Source: an uncultured Lachnospiraceae bacterium (GTDB lineage Bacteria > Bacillota_A > Clostridia > Lachnospirales > Lachnospiraceae). Taken from it: 20,599 nucleotides of DNA. Shown piece after piece: positions 1-6,864 of this stretch. Under the pieces are notes generated by a model. The model made no database searches. It had not been told where the DNA came from and saw only the letters and a program-made list of their open reading frames with translations. The stretch covers positions 1 to 20,599 of the forward strand of contig CAJUOF010000264.1 in the NCBI GenBank assembly GCA_910587905.1. The letters are read 5' to 3'. The translations under genes were made by a program, and so were the position numbers. Every line of letters starts with the position of its first letter. The stretch's first letter is position 1.

Positions 1-58
1 CCTTCGGACCGGACGCAAGTATCATTAAGACCTCTGCCTGTCATCGCCTTCGCTACAG

Positions 59-190
59 ATGCGCTGCAACGTCGGAATCCTGGACACAGCAAATGAAAGA
101 ATCTTTCAAATAAATTCTGCTATGTCCGCTCCTGTGGCTTGCCGGTTTTGCCGACAGCAGAGGGAAGGTAAAAGATGCGCTGTACTATGA
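59..190 (+). CDS. possible 43-residue ORF at left edge, unrecognised
   Basis: A short plus-strand frame opens with ATG at 59 and stops at 188-190. It is cysteine- and arginine-rich near its end (VACRFCRQQREGKRC). I see no convincing ribosome binding site, and the frame overlaps the imperfect inverted repeat at 82-127, so the open frame may be a by-product of structured DNA. A second plus-strand frame (114-269) overlaps it, has no clear start, and reads as a hydrophilic tail including KDALYYEIVKEQEEK. Neither frame is recognised, and at most one of them can be a real coding remnant. Confidence 0.15.
   Translation: MRCNVGILDTANERIFQINSAMSAPVACRFCRQQREGKRCAVL
82..127. repeat. imperfect inverted repeat with internal palindrome
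   Basis: GGACACAGCA at 82-91 pairs with TGCTATGTCC at 118-127 with one mismatch. Inside it, TGAAAGA (94-100) and TCTTTCA (102-108) are exact inverted copies around one base. It lies just beyond the sigma-like gene, where ICEs of this kind usually carry their recombinase and element end. It could be a recombinase or regulator binding site, or a leader structure. No function is shown by the sequence. Confidence 0.4.
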
Positions 191-265
191 AATTGTCAAG
201 GAACAAGAGGAAAAAAGCCCCTCACTTTCCATGCCGAAAAATGAGAATATTGCACACCCTAAATT

Positions 266-775
266 TTAAAATCCCATGATTTTTTTTAATTTGGTCAAAA
301 TCCGAACTTTTCTCTTGTGAACAGCATTACGGTAAACGCCTTTTCTGTCGGCATACTCTCTTTCTGTCAGGTCTTCATAAAACAATGCATAAATAACTTC
401 CAGTTCATCATCTGACAGGCAATGAATTGCTTCGCTAAGCTTGTCCAGCATGATCCGATTCACAGCCTCTTCTCCCACATCCTGCGATTCGTCAACAAGA
501 ATATCCTCCCCCTTTAAATCTCCGGTTGTAAGTAAGTCATAAGAAATTTCACCATTTTCTATAGAACACTCTCTCAGGTATTTCTGACGTCGTCTGGCTC
601 CATAAAAATCCTTATAGGTCTCTTTACTGACTTCCATCAACATTCCATGCAGGGGAAGAAAGTATCTTTTTGAAGAAGGAGCAGCTAACTCACACTGATC
701 AGAAAACTCTTGATAAGATAATTCTTTGTATGTTCCATCTTCCAAAATAAAAACCTTTTTCGGTTCATGTCTCAT
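266..775 (-). CDS. sigma-70 region-4-like DNA-binding protein of ICE
   Basis: A 169-residue protein whose last ~55 residues look like sigma-70 region 4: an acidic helix (LSDDELEVIYALFYEDLTER) is followed by a helix-turn-helix (YADRKGVYRNAVHKRKVRIL) and a lysine-rich end. The N-terminal ~100 residues carry no recognisable sigma region 2. A dedicated regulator or sigma-like activator is therefore more likely than a full sigma factor. Start: ATG at 775 with GGAGG eight bases upstream. Proteins of this type commonly sit directly before the site-specific recombinase of clostridial ICEs, which would lie beyond position 1 here. Its exact target is unknown. It could control excision or recombinase expression, but that is inference from position. 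Confidence 0.75.
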   Translation of the reverse strand: MRHEPKKVFILEDGTYKELSYQEFSDQCELAAPSSKRYFLPLHGMLMEVSKETYKDFYGARRRQKYLRECSIENGEISYDLLTTGDLKGEDILVDESQDVGEEAVNRIMLDKLSEAIHCLSDDELEVIYALFYEDLTEREYADRKGVYRNAVHKRKVRILTKLKKIMGF

Positions 776-805
776 TTATCCTTCCTCCGATCAATCTTTT
801 TCATT

Positions 806-997
806 TCAAAACGATTGAGTCGGAGGACTGCGACATCTGGCGGAAATAGAAAAATTAATAATCTCTAATTCACCGATAATTGAATCATTAATTTCTCTAA
901 TCTGGTTATTAATCCATAAATAGTCATGATGGCATATGATATAAAAGATATAAAAAACGAGCTGCAACTCACTTGCATGAGCACAGCCCGTAATCAT
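806..997 (-). CDS. possible small hypothetical protein, 63 residues
   Basis: A minus-strand open frame of 63 residues lies just upstream of the sigma-like gene. It has an ATG at 997 but no strong ribosome binding site. The N-terminal third is hydrophobic and aromatic (VFYIFYIICHHDYLW) and the middle has a helical pattern (INNQIREINDSIIGELEIINF). I do not recognise it. A shorter frame in another phase (starting MTIYGLITRLEKLMIQ) is also open across part of this stretch, so the coding assignment is uncertain. The alternative is a non-coding leader for the sigma-like gene. Confidence 0.3.
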   Translation of the reverse strand: MITGCAHASELQLVFYIFYIICHHDYLWINNQIREINDSIIGELEIINFSISARCRSPPTQSF

Positions 998-1193
998 CTT
1001 TATTCTATTCTGAAATACACAATATCTACTTCCCTCTCTGTAGTTAAAGCCCTCTTTGTCAGGGATTCTCCTTTGGTTTTTCCAGCATAAAAATTAGAGC
1101 TGTCACACTAATGCAACAGCTCCCTTCCAATCGGTTTAGGAACCTATTTGGCTACCTCAATTAAATCCATAAACGAACAATAGATCAGAAGAC
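998..1193. other. intergenic stretch with remnant frame
   Basis: Besides the terminator at 1088-1122, the minus strand carries a short open stretch ending near 1003 that reads ...GESLTKRALTTEREVDIVYF... It has no start codon that keeps the frame open, and may be the decayed end of a gene or chance. A nine-codon ATG frame (MLEKPKENP, stop) begins beside the terminator T-run. No confident gene is visible. Confidence 0.4.
1088..1122 (-). terminator. rho-independent terminator after the 272-residue gene
   Basis: On the minus strand GAGCTGT (1122-1116) and ACAGCTC (1103-1097) form a 7-bp stem around a 12-base loop. TAATTTTTA follows immediately. It sits about 70 bases after the stop codon at 1194, so it plausibly ends the operon containing the two-component and surface-protein genes. 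Confidence 0.75.
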
Positions 1194-2012
1194 TTAAAAC
1201 ATCTTGATACTTGCAAGTATATCAGCGACCGATTTTATACTTCCGCCCATGTACTGCGCTATGAATTCCTGAACTGCCGATGCCATTTTCTCAGCTATAT
1301 TTTCCGGAACCGTTTCATCTTTTATACGGTTCTCCTGTTCCCGTTTTACTTTTTCTTTCGCCAGTTCCTCTTCCTTGGACTTCTCTGCAATGCTTGAATA
1401 AAGCTTCGACATTCTCATATGAAATCCCTTGGATTCTGAAGCCTTTGATAGGAACTCGGTCTGTTTCTCTTTAAGTACTGTCATTTCTGGTGCCTTTGCG
1501 ATATCCTCCCTCAAACGATCTGAATATTCTTTAAATGCTTCATCAAGGCACGCCAATTCCTCGGATAGGGTGATCTTACGGGCTCTCTCTTCCCCTCCGG
1601 GCGTTTCCACATAAATTTCTCTTTGGCCGCTCTCATGTCCCCGGACAATCTCATCATATAGTTTTCCATATGCCTGCACCAAATCTGCCTCTTTATCTTT
1701 AAAAGTATAGCCTTCTCCATATGTCCAGGTATTCAGTTTCTGGCGAAACAGATGGGAATAATCGACAGAAATAATTGCCGGTTCAAAATCTTCCGGCTCA
1801 TAACGTCCCCCAAGTTCCTGTGCACGAGCTCTCAGGCTCTCCATCCCTTCCTCAGAAATTTTCAATTTTACCGCAGGCATATCCGGATAGATATCTCTCA
1901 GGCTCTTCTTCTCTTCCGTTACAGTCAAATTTTTATCTTTCATAGGATCGTATTCCCTGAACGCCTTTACCATTTCAACCGTTTTCCAGTCATTACCGAT
2001 AATAATTTTCAT
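1194..2012 (-). CDS. uncharacterised alpha-helical cargo protein, 272 residues
   Basis: The chosen start is ATG at 2012, preceded by AGGGAG eleven bases upstream. A GTG at 2045 in the same frame has no ribosome binding site. There is no signal peptide or membrane segment, so the protein is probably cytoplasmic. The middle has a motif-like stretch (LYDEIVRGHESGQREIYV, then RKITLSEELACLDEAF). It is followed by a long lysine- and glutamate-rich helical part (~180-240) and a C-terminus with hydrophobic helices (EFIAQYMGGSIKSVADILA). The middle resembles the uncharacterised DUF3879-type proteins of Lachnospiraceae as I remember them; this is tentative. It is the last gene of the two-component module and is followed by a terminator. 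Function unknown. Confidence 0.7.
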   Translation of the reverse strand: MKIIIGNDWKTVEMVKAFREYDPMKDKNLTVTEEKKSLRDIYPDMPAVKLKISEEGMESLRARAQELGGRYEPEDFEPAIISVDYSHLFRQKLNTWTYGEGYTFKDKEADLVQAYGKLYDEIVRGHESGQREIYVETPGGEERARKITLSEELACLDEAFKEYSDRLREDIAKAPEMTVLKEKQTEFLSKASESKGFHMRMSKLYSSIAEKSKEEELAKEKVKREQENRIKDETVPENIAEKMASAVQEFIAQYMGGSIKSVADILASIKMF

Positions 2013-2104
2013 ATATTTTCGGTCTCCCTTTTCTGTTTTGCCCACTCAGCAGACTGCTATTTTTACAAAAGGTTTTCAATAAGAACAGGCAATCATGATA
2101 AAAC

Positions 2105-2161
2105 ACCTGTAGGTATCCCTTCTAAAAAAAGTCACTCAGCCACTGCAGGATACCCACAGGT
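2105..2161. repeat. 14-bp inverted repeat between two cargo genes
   Basis: ACCTGTAGGTATCC at 2105-2118 is matched by its reverse complement at 2148-2161 with one difference, which is a G-U pair in RNA read from the minus strand. The loop is 29 bases and contains a run of seven T on the minus strand. It lies 20 bases after the stop codon of the secreted-protein gene. It could be a partial terminator, an mRNA stabiliser or a protein binding site. The tail after the stem has only four T, so strong termination is not assured. Confidence 0.6.
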
Positions 2162-2181
2162 ATACTACTTTTATCTTTTTA

Positions 2182-3636
2182 TCACTTTACCTTTTTCATT
2201 ATATAAGGTGTGGAATACCGTAACACATTGCTGCCAGGATTCCAATGATAGAAATAATTATATTCCACGATATCAATCAGATCTCCACTTTCCGGATCAA
2301 TCATAACAGTAACGTTGTTCGTCGACTCCCAAAACGTATTCTGAACATAAGGTCCCGTCCCTTTGCAATGTATTCTGTAAAAATCATCTGAGGTCGAAAC
2401 AAATGTCAAAATCAATGCCGGTCTGCTGCTAACATTTTTGATTGGATGGGTAGAAGTCCAATAATACGCCCCTATCGGCCCATAATTAACGCCATCACAT
2501 GCAGCATAATGATGTTTGTTCGTGTCTATCCCTATGTCATAAGTTTGTATCCCGGCACTATTTGAATAATCTTTCTGGTAAGAATAGCTAATGTCAATCG
2601 AATTTCCATTCACATAATTCTCAGTATAATCAGCACTGGCTTCATATATAATACCTGCTTCTGCATTCCACCACGTATTCGGCAAAATATCTGGATATGC
2701 TTTAGCTATTTTTCTAAAACTCGCTGTATAAGTACTGTCGGTTGAATATGTCCCACCTGATGAAACTACCGCAAAGAAATACGTTCCTGGCCGGAATTTA
2801 TAGGTTTTGGAATCGGCATCTATGACGCCAACTTCCGTACTACCATTGGAATCTCCGCCAAACAGTAACCGATAACCATCTGTTGACGCAATAGAATATT
2901 GTATAACCGTAGTTTCAGTTATCGTAAACTGGTAGAAATCCATATCCCATGGAGAATCAATTACTCCGACGATGTCCTGGTTCAGTCCTACCACTGCCGC
3001 TGTTACAAAGGAATCATTCACTTCATACCCTGCATCTACAGTACTCTGCAAAAATGCAACCTTGAAATCACCGACACCTTCGTATCCGCCAACCGCAAAA
3101 AAGTAAATTCCTGTGTCTAATACTCCTTTGTAAAGCTCTGCCGCACCTTTTCCCTCAACAGCACTTCCACCAATCATTTCCAACTGAGAGGTTTCGTCGT
3201 TTAATGCAAATACATAAAGATCCGCATCCAATTCTTCTGCTATCTGCAGGTATATGGTCGCTTTACCTCTCTCATTCATCACAAAAGCATACCATCTCAT
3301 TTCACCGGCAGCCGAAATGGTCCCTGGCGTGACCGTATTATTCACCACCACATACGGGTTATTCGGATCAGTATTCGGCACGCCCTCCGTTTCTGACGAA
3401 TAACTGCTTATTCCATCATTCGCCACATAAAACTGACCGTCATAAGATCTTTCCATGACGTTGGCATTTGACGGATTTTCTGCCTCCGTTTCTAATATCT
3501 GTGTTTTCTCCGGCAATTCTACAAAACCATACTCCGCAGAACCCTTCTCTTGAGGCTCCGCCGCCCTTGCAATACAAAAGCCACTGGAAAATAACATTGC
3601 CAAAGCCATCAAGCCCGCTGCCAATTTTTTCTTCAT
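2182..3636 (-). CDS. secreted protein with two PPC-like beta domains
   Basis: A 484-residue exported protein. Residues 1-26 form a standard Sec signal peptide: MKKK, then LAAGLMALAMLFSSGF, then a likely cleavage near ARA-AEP. After a low-complexity linker there are two beta-sandwich segments of the bacterial pre-peptidase C-terminal type. One lies at about 110-195 (MRWYAFVMNERGKATIYL ... DTGIYFFAVGG) and one at about 230-310 (DMDFYQFTITETTVIQYSI ... RPGTYFFAVVSS). The C-terminal ~170 residues are aromatic-rich and not recognised. There is no LPXTG or transmembrane anchor, so it is either released or held non-covalently. Start: ATG at 3636 with AGGAG about eight bases upstream. It is probably controlled by the adjacent AgrC/AgrA-like pair. 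Role unknown; adhesion or binding is possible. Confidence 0.8.
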   Translation of the reverse strand: MKKKLAAGLMALAMLFSSGFCIARAAEPQEKGSAEYGFVELPEKTQILETEAENPSNANVMERSYDGQFYVANDGISSYSSETEGVPNTDPNNPYVVVNNTVTPGTISAAGEMRWYAFVMNERGKATIYLQIAEELDADLYVFALNDETSQLEMIGGSAVEGKGAAELYKGVLDTGIYFFAVGGYEGVGDFKVAFLQSTVDAGYEVNDSFVTAAVVGLNQDIVGVIDSPWDMDFYQFTITETTVIQYSIASTDGYRLLFGGDSNGSTEVGVIDADSKTYKFRPGTYFFAVVSSGGTYSTDSTYTASFRKIAKAYPDILPNTWWNAEAGIIYEASADYTENYVNGNSIDISYSYQKDYSNSAGIQTYDIGIDTNKHHYAACDGVNYGPIGAYYWTSTHPIKNVSSRPALILTFVSTSDDFYRIHCKGTGPYVQNTFWESTNNVTVMIDPESGDLIDIVEYNYFYHWNPGSNVLRYSTPYIMKKVK

Positions 3637-3657
3637 AACTCATTCTCCTTTGCCTGA

Positions 3658-3686
3658 CTTAAACCAAAAGACATATCGCCTAAACC
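3658..3686 (-). promoter_or_regulatory. weak direct repeat before secreted-protein gene
   Basis: On the minus strand GGTTTAGG (3686-3679) and GGTTTAAG (3665-3658) repeat with a 21-base period, the spacing LytTR regulators use for paired sites. The repeats keep the GTT-N-A core but not the flanking consensus. They lie within 60 bases of the start codon and no clear promoter is visible, so this is a weak candidate. Confidence 0.2.
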
Positions 3687-3703
3687 CAAATTGGATGAAT
3701 GGT

Positions 3704-4129
3704 TCACATGCGAATTTTACCATCCTTCTCAATCCGATAAATACTTGAAGAAGCAGTGTCTTCTCTTTCAGGTTCATACAAATCCCATCTGCGCCTTACG
3801 GCAATAAACCGAGAATCAGGCCGGGCTTCCTCCGTCTGCTTCCCAGTTTGTATACCGTCCCCTTTGGCGTCTCGCAATTCGGCAGCCACCCTCTCCAGTT
3901 CCTCTTCAACTACTTTTTGGGTTTCTTCCGTAGTGCCGGCACCGTCGGTACCTGTCGCTTTAAGAAGAAGCATTTGAGTCTGAAGCTGCTGTTTCTTGTT
4001 CCTAAGTTCTGTCACCTCGTCTGTTTGCCCGCTCTGCCCTGCGATGGACTGCCCCAGCCTGGGAGATTCTTTTTTATCTGCCGGCAAAGTCAACGGGTTT
4101 ACATAATCAGGACGTATCTGCAATGCCAT
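3704..4129 (-). CDS. small coiled-coil protein, FlxA-like, 141 residues
   Basis: Start: ATG at 4129, with GGAGG nine bases upstream. The upstream extension of the open frame lacks a ribosome binding site. Residues ~35-100 carry heptad-like helices separated by a threonine/glycine-rich turn (VTELRNKKQQLQTQMLLL ... QKVVEEELERVAAELRDAK). This arrangement resembles FlxA-like proteins. The C-terminus is basic and mixed (RFIAVRRRWDLYEPERED). There is no signal peptide or membrane span. It is the first gene after the kinase and has its own candidate LytTR site and promoter upstream. It may partner with the secreted protein that follows 67 bases later, but nothing in the sequence proves this. Confidence 0.65.
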   Translation of the reverse strand: MALQIRPDYVNPLTLPADKKESPRLGQSIAGQSGQTDEVTELRNKKQQLQTQMLLLKATGTDGAGTTEETQKVVEEELERVAAELRDAKGDGIQTGKQTEEARPDSRFIAVRRRWDLYEPEREDTASSSIYRIEKDGKIRM

Positions 4130-4180
4130 AATGATAAACCTCCGTTTTCTAAAAGTCGTATTATGAAAATACCCTGTATG

Positions 4181-4259
4181 CTTATAATCCGTGTATCGAA
4201 CAAAAAAGCACAGAAAAAAGAGGCATAACATAAACGGTTGCTTTTAATTCGTGAATGGT
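4181..4259 (-). promoter_or_regulatory. candidate LytTR operator and promoter
   Basis: On the minus strand ACCATTCACG (4259-4250) and ACCGTTTATG (4238-4229) share 7 of 10 bases with a 21-base period. The second copy fits the known LytTR-family core (W, A/C, C/A, GTT, N, A/G, T/G) at every position. A possible -10 element TATAAG lies at 4186-4181, without a good -35, as is usual for promoters activated by AgrA-type regulators. This would let the neighbouring response regulator drive the 141-residue gene and the secreted protein. It is a pattern match only. Confidence 0.35.
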
Positions 4260-4280
4260 ATTGCCAGATATCAGTCACAA

Positions 4281-5558
4281 TTAACGTGAACAGAGCAGGA
4301 CGCTGATTCTGTAATTTCCGCTGCCAAGTTCTGTTTCCATCGTACCGCGATACTTGTCCACAATATGCTGAATATTCATCAGACCTGTCCCCGGCGTGAC
4401 CGGCAGACAGGCGCTGGTCGTATTCACTGCTTCAATAATCAAAAATTTTGATTTTATTTTGGCAGTTATAGATAACTTCCGTTCTTCCTGTGTGCCTTCT
4501 TTACAGGCTGTAATCGCATTATCCAGGATGTTAGAAAAAAGTACGCACAGATCCATATCGTCTATACCAAAATCCTCTGAAACCATCACATCGTACACTG
4601 TCGCAATATGATTCTGCTCCGCATAGCTCAATTTTTCCTTCAACAAGACATCCAGACTTGCTTTCCCCGTAGATATACTCACGAGCAATTCTCCACAACG
4701 AATATGCAGTTTTTTTGTATATTGTTCCGCCTGTGCGAATCGCTTATCATGGAGCAGGCCAGATATAACCAGCAGATGATTGTCGATGTCATGCTGAAAC
4801 GAGGCATATAATTCGTTGCGCTTTTTTGCCTCTTCAATGTAAACCTTTTGCCCGTCCAACTGGCCACGGAGCAGAGCCACCGCTTTCTCCTGTTCGGTCA
4901 GCTGGATGATTTTGCACAAGAATTCAATCATTATGAAAGCAATGATACCCGCTCCCAGCATTGTCACAAGCACCACAATTCTGACATCTGCTCCCAAAAA
5001 AGAAAGATACTGCTCAAAATTATGACCATCCAGCTTAAGTCCATACCGTATAGTCAAAACGACCAGCGAACATGGCAGCAGAAGAATATACAGATAGGAC
5101 GAAATAGACCGCTGCAAAGTATACGAATATCTTTTCTCAATAATTTTCAACACACAGAAGAACAGTATATCCAATAACAGTGGAATCAAGACCTGTTCCA
5201 GTTTCCCACCTGTGGGAGAATGAAAATTGGATGATATCCATGACATGATAAATACGGAATAGCCTTCCATCAATGTGTAGAACGTAAAAATAATGGTGAG
5301 TGGAACGATAAGCTCAGATTTTTGGATGTTAAGCACAGCCCTCGCAAAAACAAACAAGATCAGGACATGAATAAAGAATGCGCCCGGAAACTGGAACAAA
5401 GCCGCAAGCAATGTGATCAAGCCGTTGATGAAAAGCCAGACTGGAAGATACTTTTTACCATTTTTTTGTGTGACGCAGAGCAAAAAATTAAAAATACAAT
5501 AATTGACAAAACAGTTCTCTACTACATACCAACCACAAAAAAGCAGCCATGTCGCCAT
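4281..5558 (-). CDS. AgrC-like sensor histidine kinase (GHKL ATPase)
   Basis: A membrane sensor kinase of 425 residues from the ATG at 5558. That ATG shares its A with the TGA of the response regulator (TGATG), has AAAGGG nine bases upstream, and is preferred to an in-frame TTG at 5579. Numbering here follows the longer frame from 5579. About six hydrophobic segments fill residues 1-220. The phospho-acceptor region is FQHDIDNHLLVISGLL with the His at 263. The ATP-binding part has an N-box (SNILDNAITAC, near 349-359) and a G-box (GTGLMNI, near 397-403). This is the layout of AgrC/BlpH-type peptide-pheromone receptors. No AgrB, AgrD or other pheromone gene is visible nearby. It should phosphorylate the adjacent LytTR regulator; the ligand is unknown. 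Confidence 0.9.
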   Translation of the reverse strand: MATWLLFCGWYVVENCFVNYCIFNFLLCVTQKNGKKYLPVWLFINGLITLLAALFQFPGAFFIHVLILFVFARAVLNIQKSELIVPLTIIFTFYTLMEGYSVFIMSWISSNFHSPTGGKLEQVLIPLLLDILFFCVLKIIEKRYSYTLQRSISSYLYILLLPCSLVVLTIRYGLKLDGHNFEQYLSFLGADVRIVVLVTMLGAGIIAFIMIEFLCKIIQLTEQEKAVALLRGQLDGQKVYIEEAKKRNELYASFQHDIDNHLLVISGLLHDKRFAQAEQYTKKLHIRCGELLVSISTGKASLDVLLKEKLSYAEQNHIATVYDVMVSEDFGIDDMDLCVLFSNILDNAITACKEGTQEERKLSITAKIKSKFLIIEAVNTTSACLPVTPGTGLMNIQHIVDKYRGTMETELGSGNYRISVLLCSR

Positions 5559-6265
5559 CAGACCAATCCCTTTCTGCAAATCTCTAACAATTTCCTGGTA
5601 AACTCCGACTGTTTTCGCCTGGCAATCAGTACCCTGCCCCCTCCGGCCATAACCGCAATACCCGGCTGTTTATCCGTCACATGTTCCATATTGGCAATGT
5701 AGCTTCTGTGACAGCGAAAAAATCGATCATCTAATTTTTCCTGCACAGAATCCAGAGTTCCAAAAAACTGGAATCGTTCTGCCAGCGTATGAATTGTGAT
5801 CTGATGATTCAGCGCCTCGCAATAAATGATATCTCCAAGCGGTATCCTGGACGCAGCGGTTCCATTTGTAATCAAGAATGTTTTCCCGCTGTTTAAGGAT
5901 ATGCGTTTTATCGCCTTATCCATGGCGGGAAACAATTTCCCGGCCGATATTGGTTTAAGAATATAGTGGACAGCATCTACGTCGAATGCCCGAAACACAT
6001 ACTGCTGAAACGAAGTGACAAAAATCACCTGACTATGATTGCCGATATCCCGCAACCGCTGGACGGTTTTCATCCCATTGTCACCCGGAAGCTTGATATC
6101 CATCAAAATAATGTCTGACACTCGATTGGACGCCAGGAGTTCTTCTCCGTTGGAAAACGTCAATATGGATGTCTGGATTTCCCGTAAACTGCAATACTCA
6201 TTTAATAATTTTCTCAGTTCAGACATAAAATAAGTTTCATCTTCACAAATGGAAACGGTTATCAT
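5558..6265 (-). CDS. AgrA-like LytTR response regulator
   Basis: A 235-residue regulator. Start: ATG at 6265 with GGGAGG eight bases upstream, rather than the in-frame TTG two codons earlier. The receiver domain has the acidic pair in ICEDE (7-10), a phospho-acceptor Asp in LMDIKLP (Asp56) and the conserved Lys in YILKPIS (Lys104). The C-terminal ~100 residues form a LytTR DNA-binding domain, with IIYCEALNHQITIHT followed by FFRCHRSYIANMEHV. This is the usual partner of AgrC-like kinases and is translationally coupled to one here. Likely targets are LytTR-type direct repeats such as those at 4229-4259. Its own promoter is not obvious. Confidence 0.93.
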   Translation of the reverse strand: MITVSICEDETYFMSELRKLLNEYCSLREIQTSILTFSNGEELLASNRVSDIILMDIKLPGDNGMKTVQRLRDIGNHSQVIFVTSFQQYVFRAFDVDAVHYILKPISAGKLFPAMDKAIKRISLNSGKTFLITNGTAASRIPLGDIIYCEALNHQITIHTLAERFQFFGTLDSVQEKLDDRFFRCHRSYIANMEHVTDKQPGIAVMAGGGRVLIARRKQSEFTRKLLEICRKGLV

Positions 6266-6295
6266 GGTCAAAACCTCCCATAGATTCGCATAAGC

Positions 6296-6565
6296 TCACA
6301 CTCTATGCCTGTCATTATATCTGTATCTTAGCTTTTTTTCAATTTCTTTGTAATCATCTGCGGTAAAACAAAATAATGTCAAATCATTAAATTTTTTCCA
6401 AGAAACTGTGCGAATATTTGGACTGTGACATTTCTGATCTTCTGGAGCTTCGAGAACGATAAAGCAATCTGTTTCTGTTCCTTTTTTCTGCCGTAACACC
6501 TCTTCAAGTGATAGGTTCCCTTCCCCTCCCACCATGCCAGGTACCACCTGCCACCAAAAGGCCAT
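6296..6565 (-). CDS. small hypothetical protein behind hairpin, start uncertain
   Basis: The open frame is 89 residues from ATG 6565 or 79 from ATG 6535. The C-terminal half looks like a genuine folded protein (TDCFIVLEAPEDQ ... WKKFNDLTLFCFTADDYKEI), with alternating strands and a charged helix. The first ~15 residues are encoded by hairpin DNA and are probably not a domain. ATG 6565 has AGGGG at good spacing but lies in the hairpin loop with that site in the stem. ATG 6535 lies just after the hairpin with a weak site. An overlapping frame (6379-6600) is also open but has a less protein-like composition. I do not recognise the product. It ends 30 bases before the response regulator and may belong to that operon. 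Confidence 0.45.
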   Translation of the reverse strand: MAFWWQVVPGMVGGEGNLSLEEVLRQKKGTETDCFIVLEAPEDQKCHSPNIRTVSWKKFNDLTLFCFTADDYKEIEKKLRYRYNDRHRV

Positions 6566-6588
6566 AGTTTTCCCCTGGTGGCAGATGG
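6544..6588 (-). repeat. strong hairpin after winged-helix gene
   Basis: On the minus strand CCATCTGCCACCAGGGG (6588-6572) pairs with CCTTTTGGTGGCAGGTGG (6561-6544). There are thirteen pairs, one of them G-U, plus a G-U-rich extension, with a loop of about ten bases. No T-run follows, so it is not a classical terminator. An AGGGG ribosome-binding-like sequence is in the stem and an ATG (6565) in the loop, which suggests control of translation. It also lies at the junction between the conserved transfer genes and the AT-rich cargo. Confidence 0.65.
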
Positions 6589-6603
6589 TGGCTCGGACAT
6601 TTA

Positions 6604-6864
6604 CTATTTTCTTTGGATTTTATAAAGCAGGCTGCTCTTGCCGCCTTTCGTCCGGTATCTTTGCTCCGTTTCCAGCAGGCCCTCTTTCCGCAAATCTTTT
6701 AAGGCTCTGCGGACGGTGGACTGCGACAGCTTTAATTCTGCCGCTATCCTGGGAATGGCCGGCCAGCATTCCCCATCTTTGTTTGCCCGGTCTGCAAGAT
6801 ACATATAAACCACTACCGCACGGTGCGGAAGTTCCATGCGGTATAAGAAATCCAATCTGCCCAT
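6604..6864 (-). CDS. small winged-helix DNA-binding regulator
   Basis: An 86-residue protein made almost entirely of a winged helix-turn-helix. It opens with RAVVVYMYLADRANKDGECWP, then IPRIAAELKLSQSTVRRALK (recognition helix) and a basic wing (KEGLLETEQRYR). This form resembles N-terminal domains of plasmid replication initiators and small ICE regulators. Its ATG shares an A with the TGA of the coupling-protein gene (TGATG), with GGAGG about ten bases upstream, so translation is coupled. It probably regulates the element, perhaps the transfer operon that ends with it. A second stop (TAA) follows the TAG. Confidence 0.85.
   Translation of the reverse strand: MGRLDFLYRMELPHRAVVVYMYLADRANKDGECWPAIPRIAAELKLSQSTVRRALKDLRKEGLLETEQRYRTKGGKSSLLYKIQRK

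Noticed and set aside
194..199. TTGACA on the minus strand as a -35 for a left-going promoter
   Set aside because: No acceptable -10 lies 16 to 18 bases downstream, and the surrounding sequence has competing explanations.
4281..6265. Complete agr quorum-sensing locus
   Set aside because: Only AgrC-like and AgrA-like genes are present. No AgrB-type membrane peptidase or AgrD-type precursor could be found in the adjacent sequence.
6379..6600. 73-residue frame after the winged-helix stop (starting MSEPPSATRG)
   Set aside because: It has no ribosome binding site, half of it is encoded by the hairpin, and its composition is less protein-like than the alternative frame ending at 6296. It is not fully excluded.
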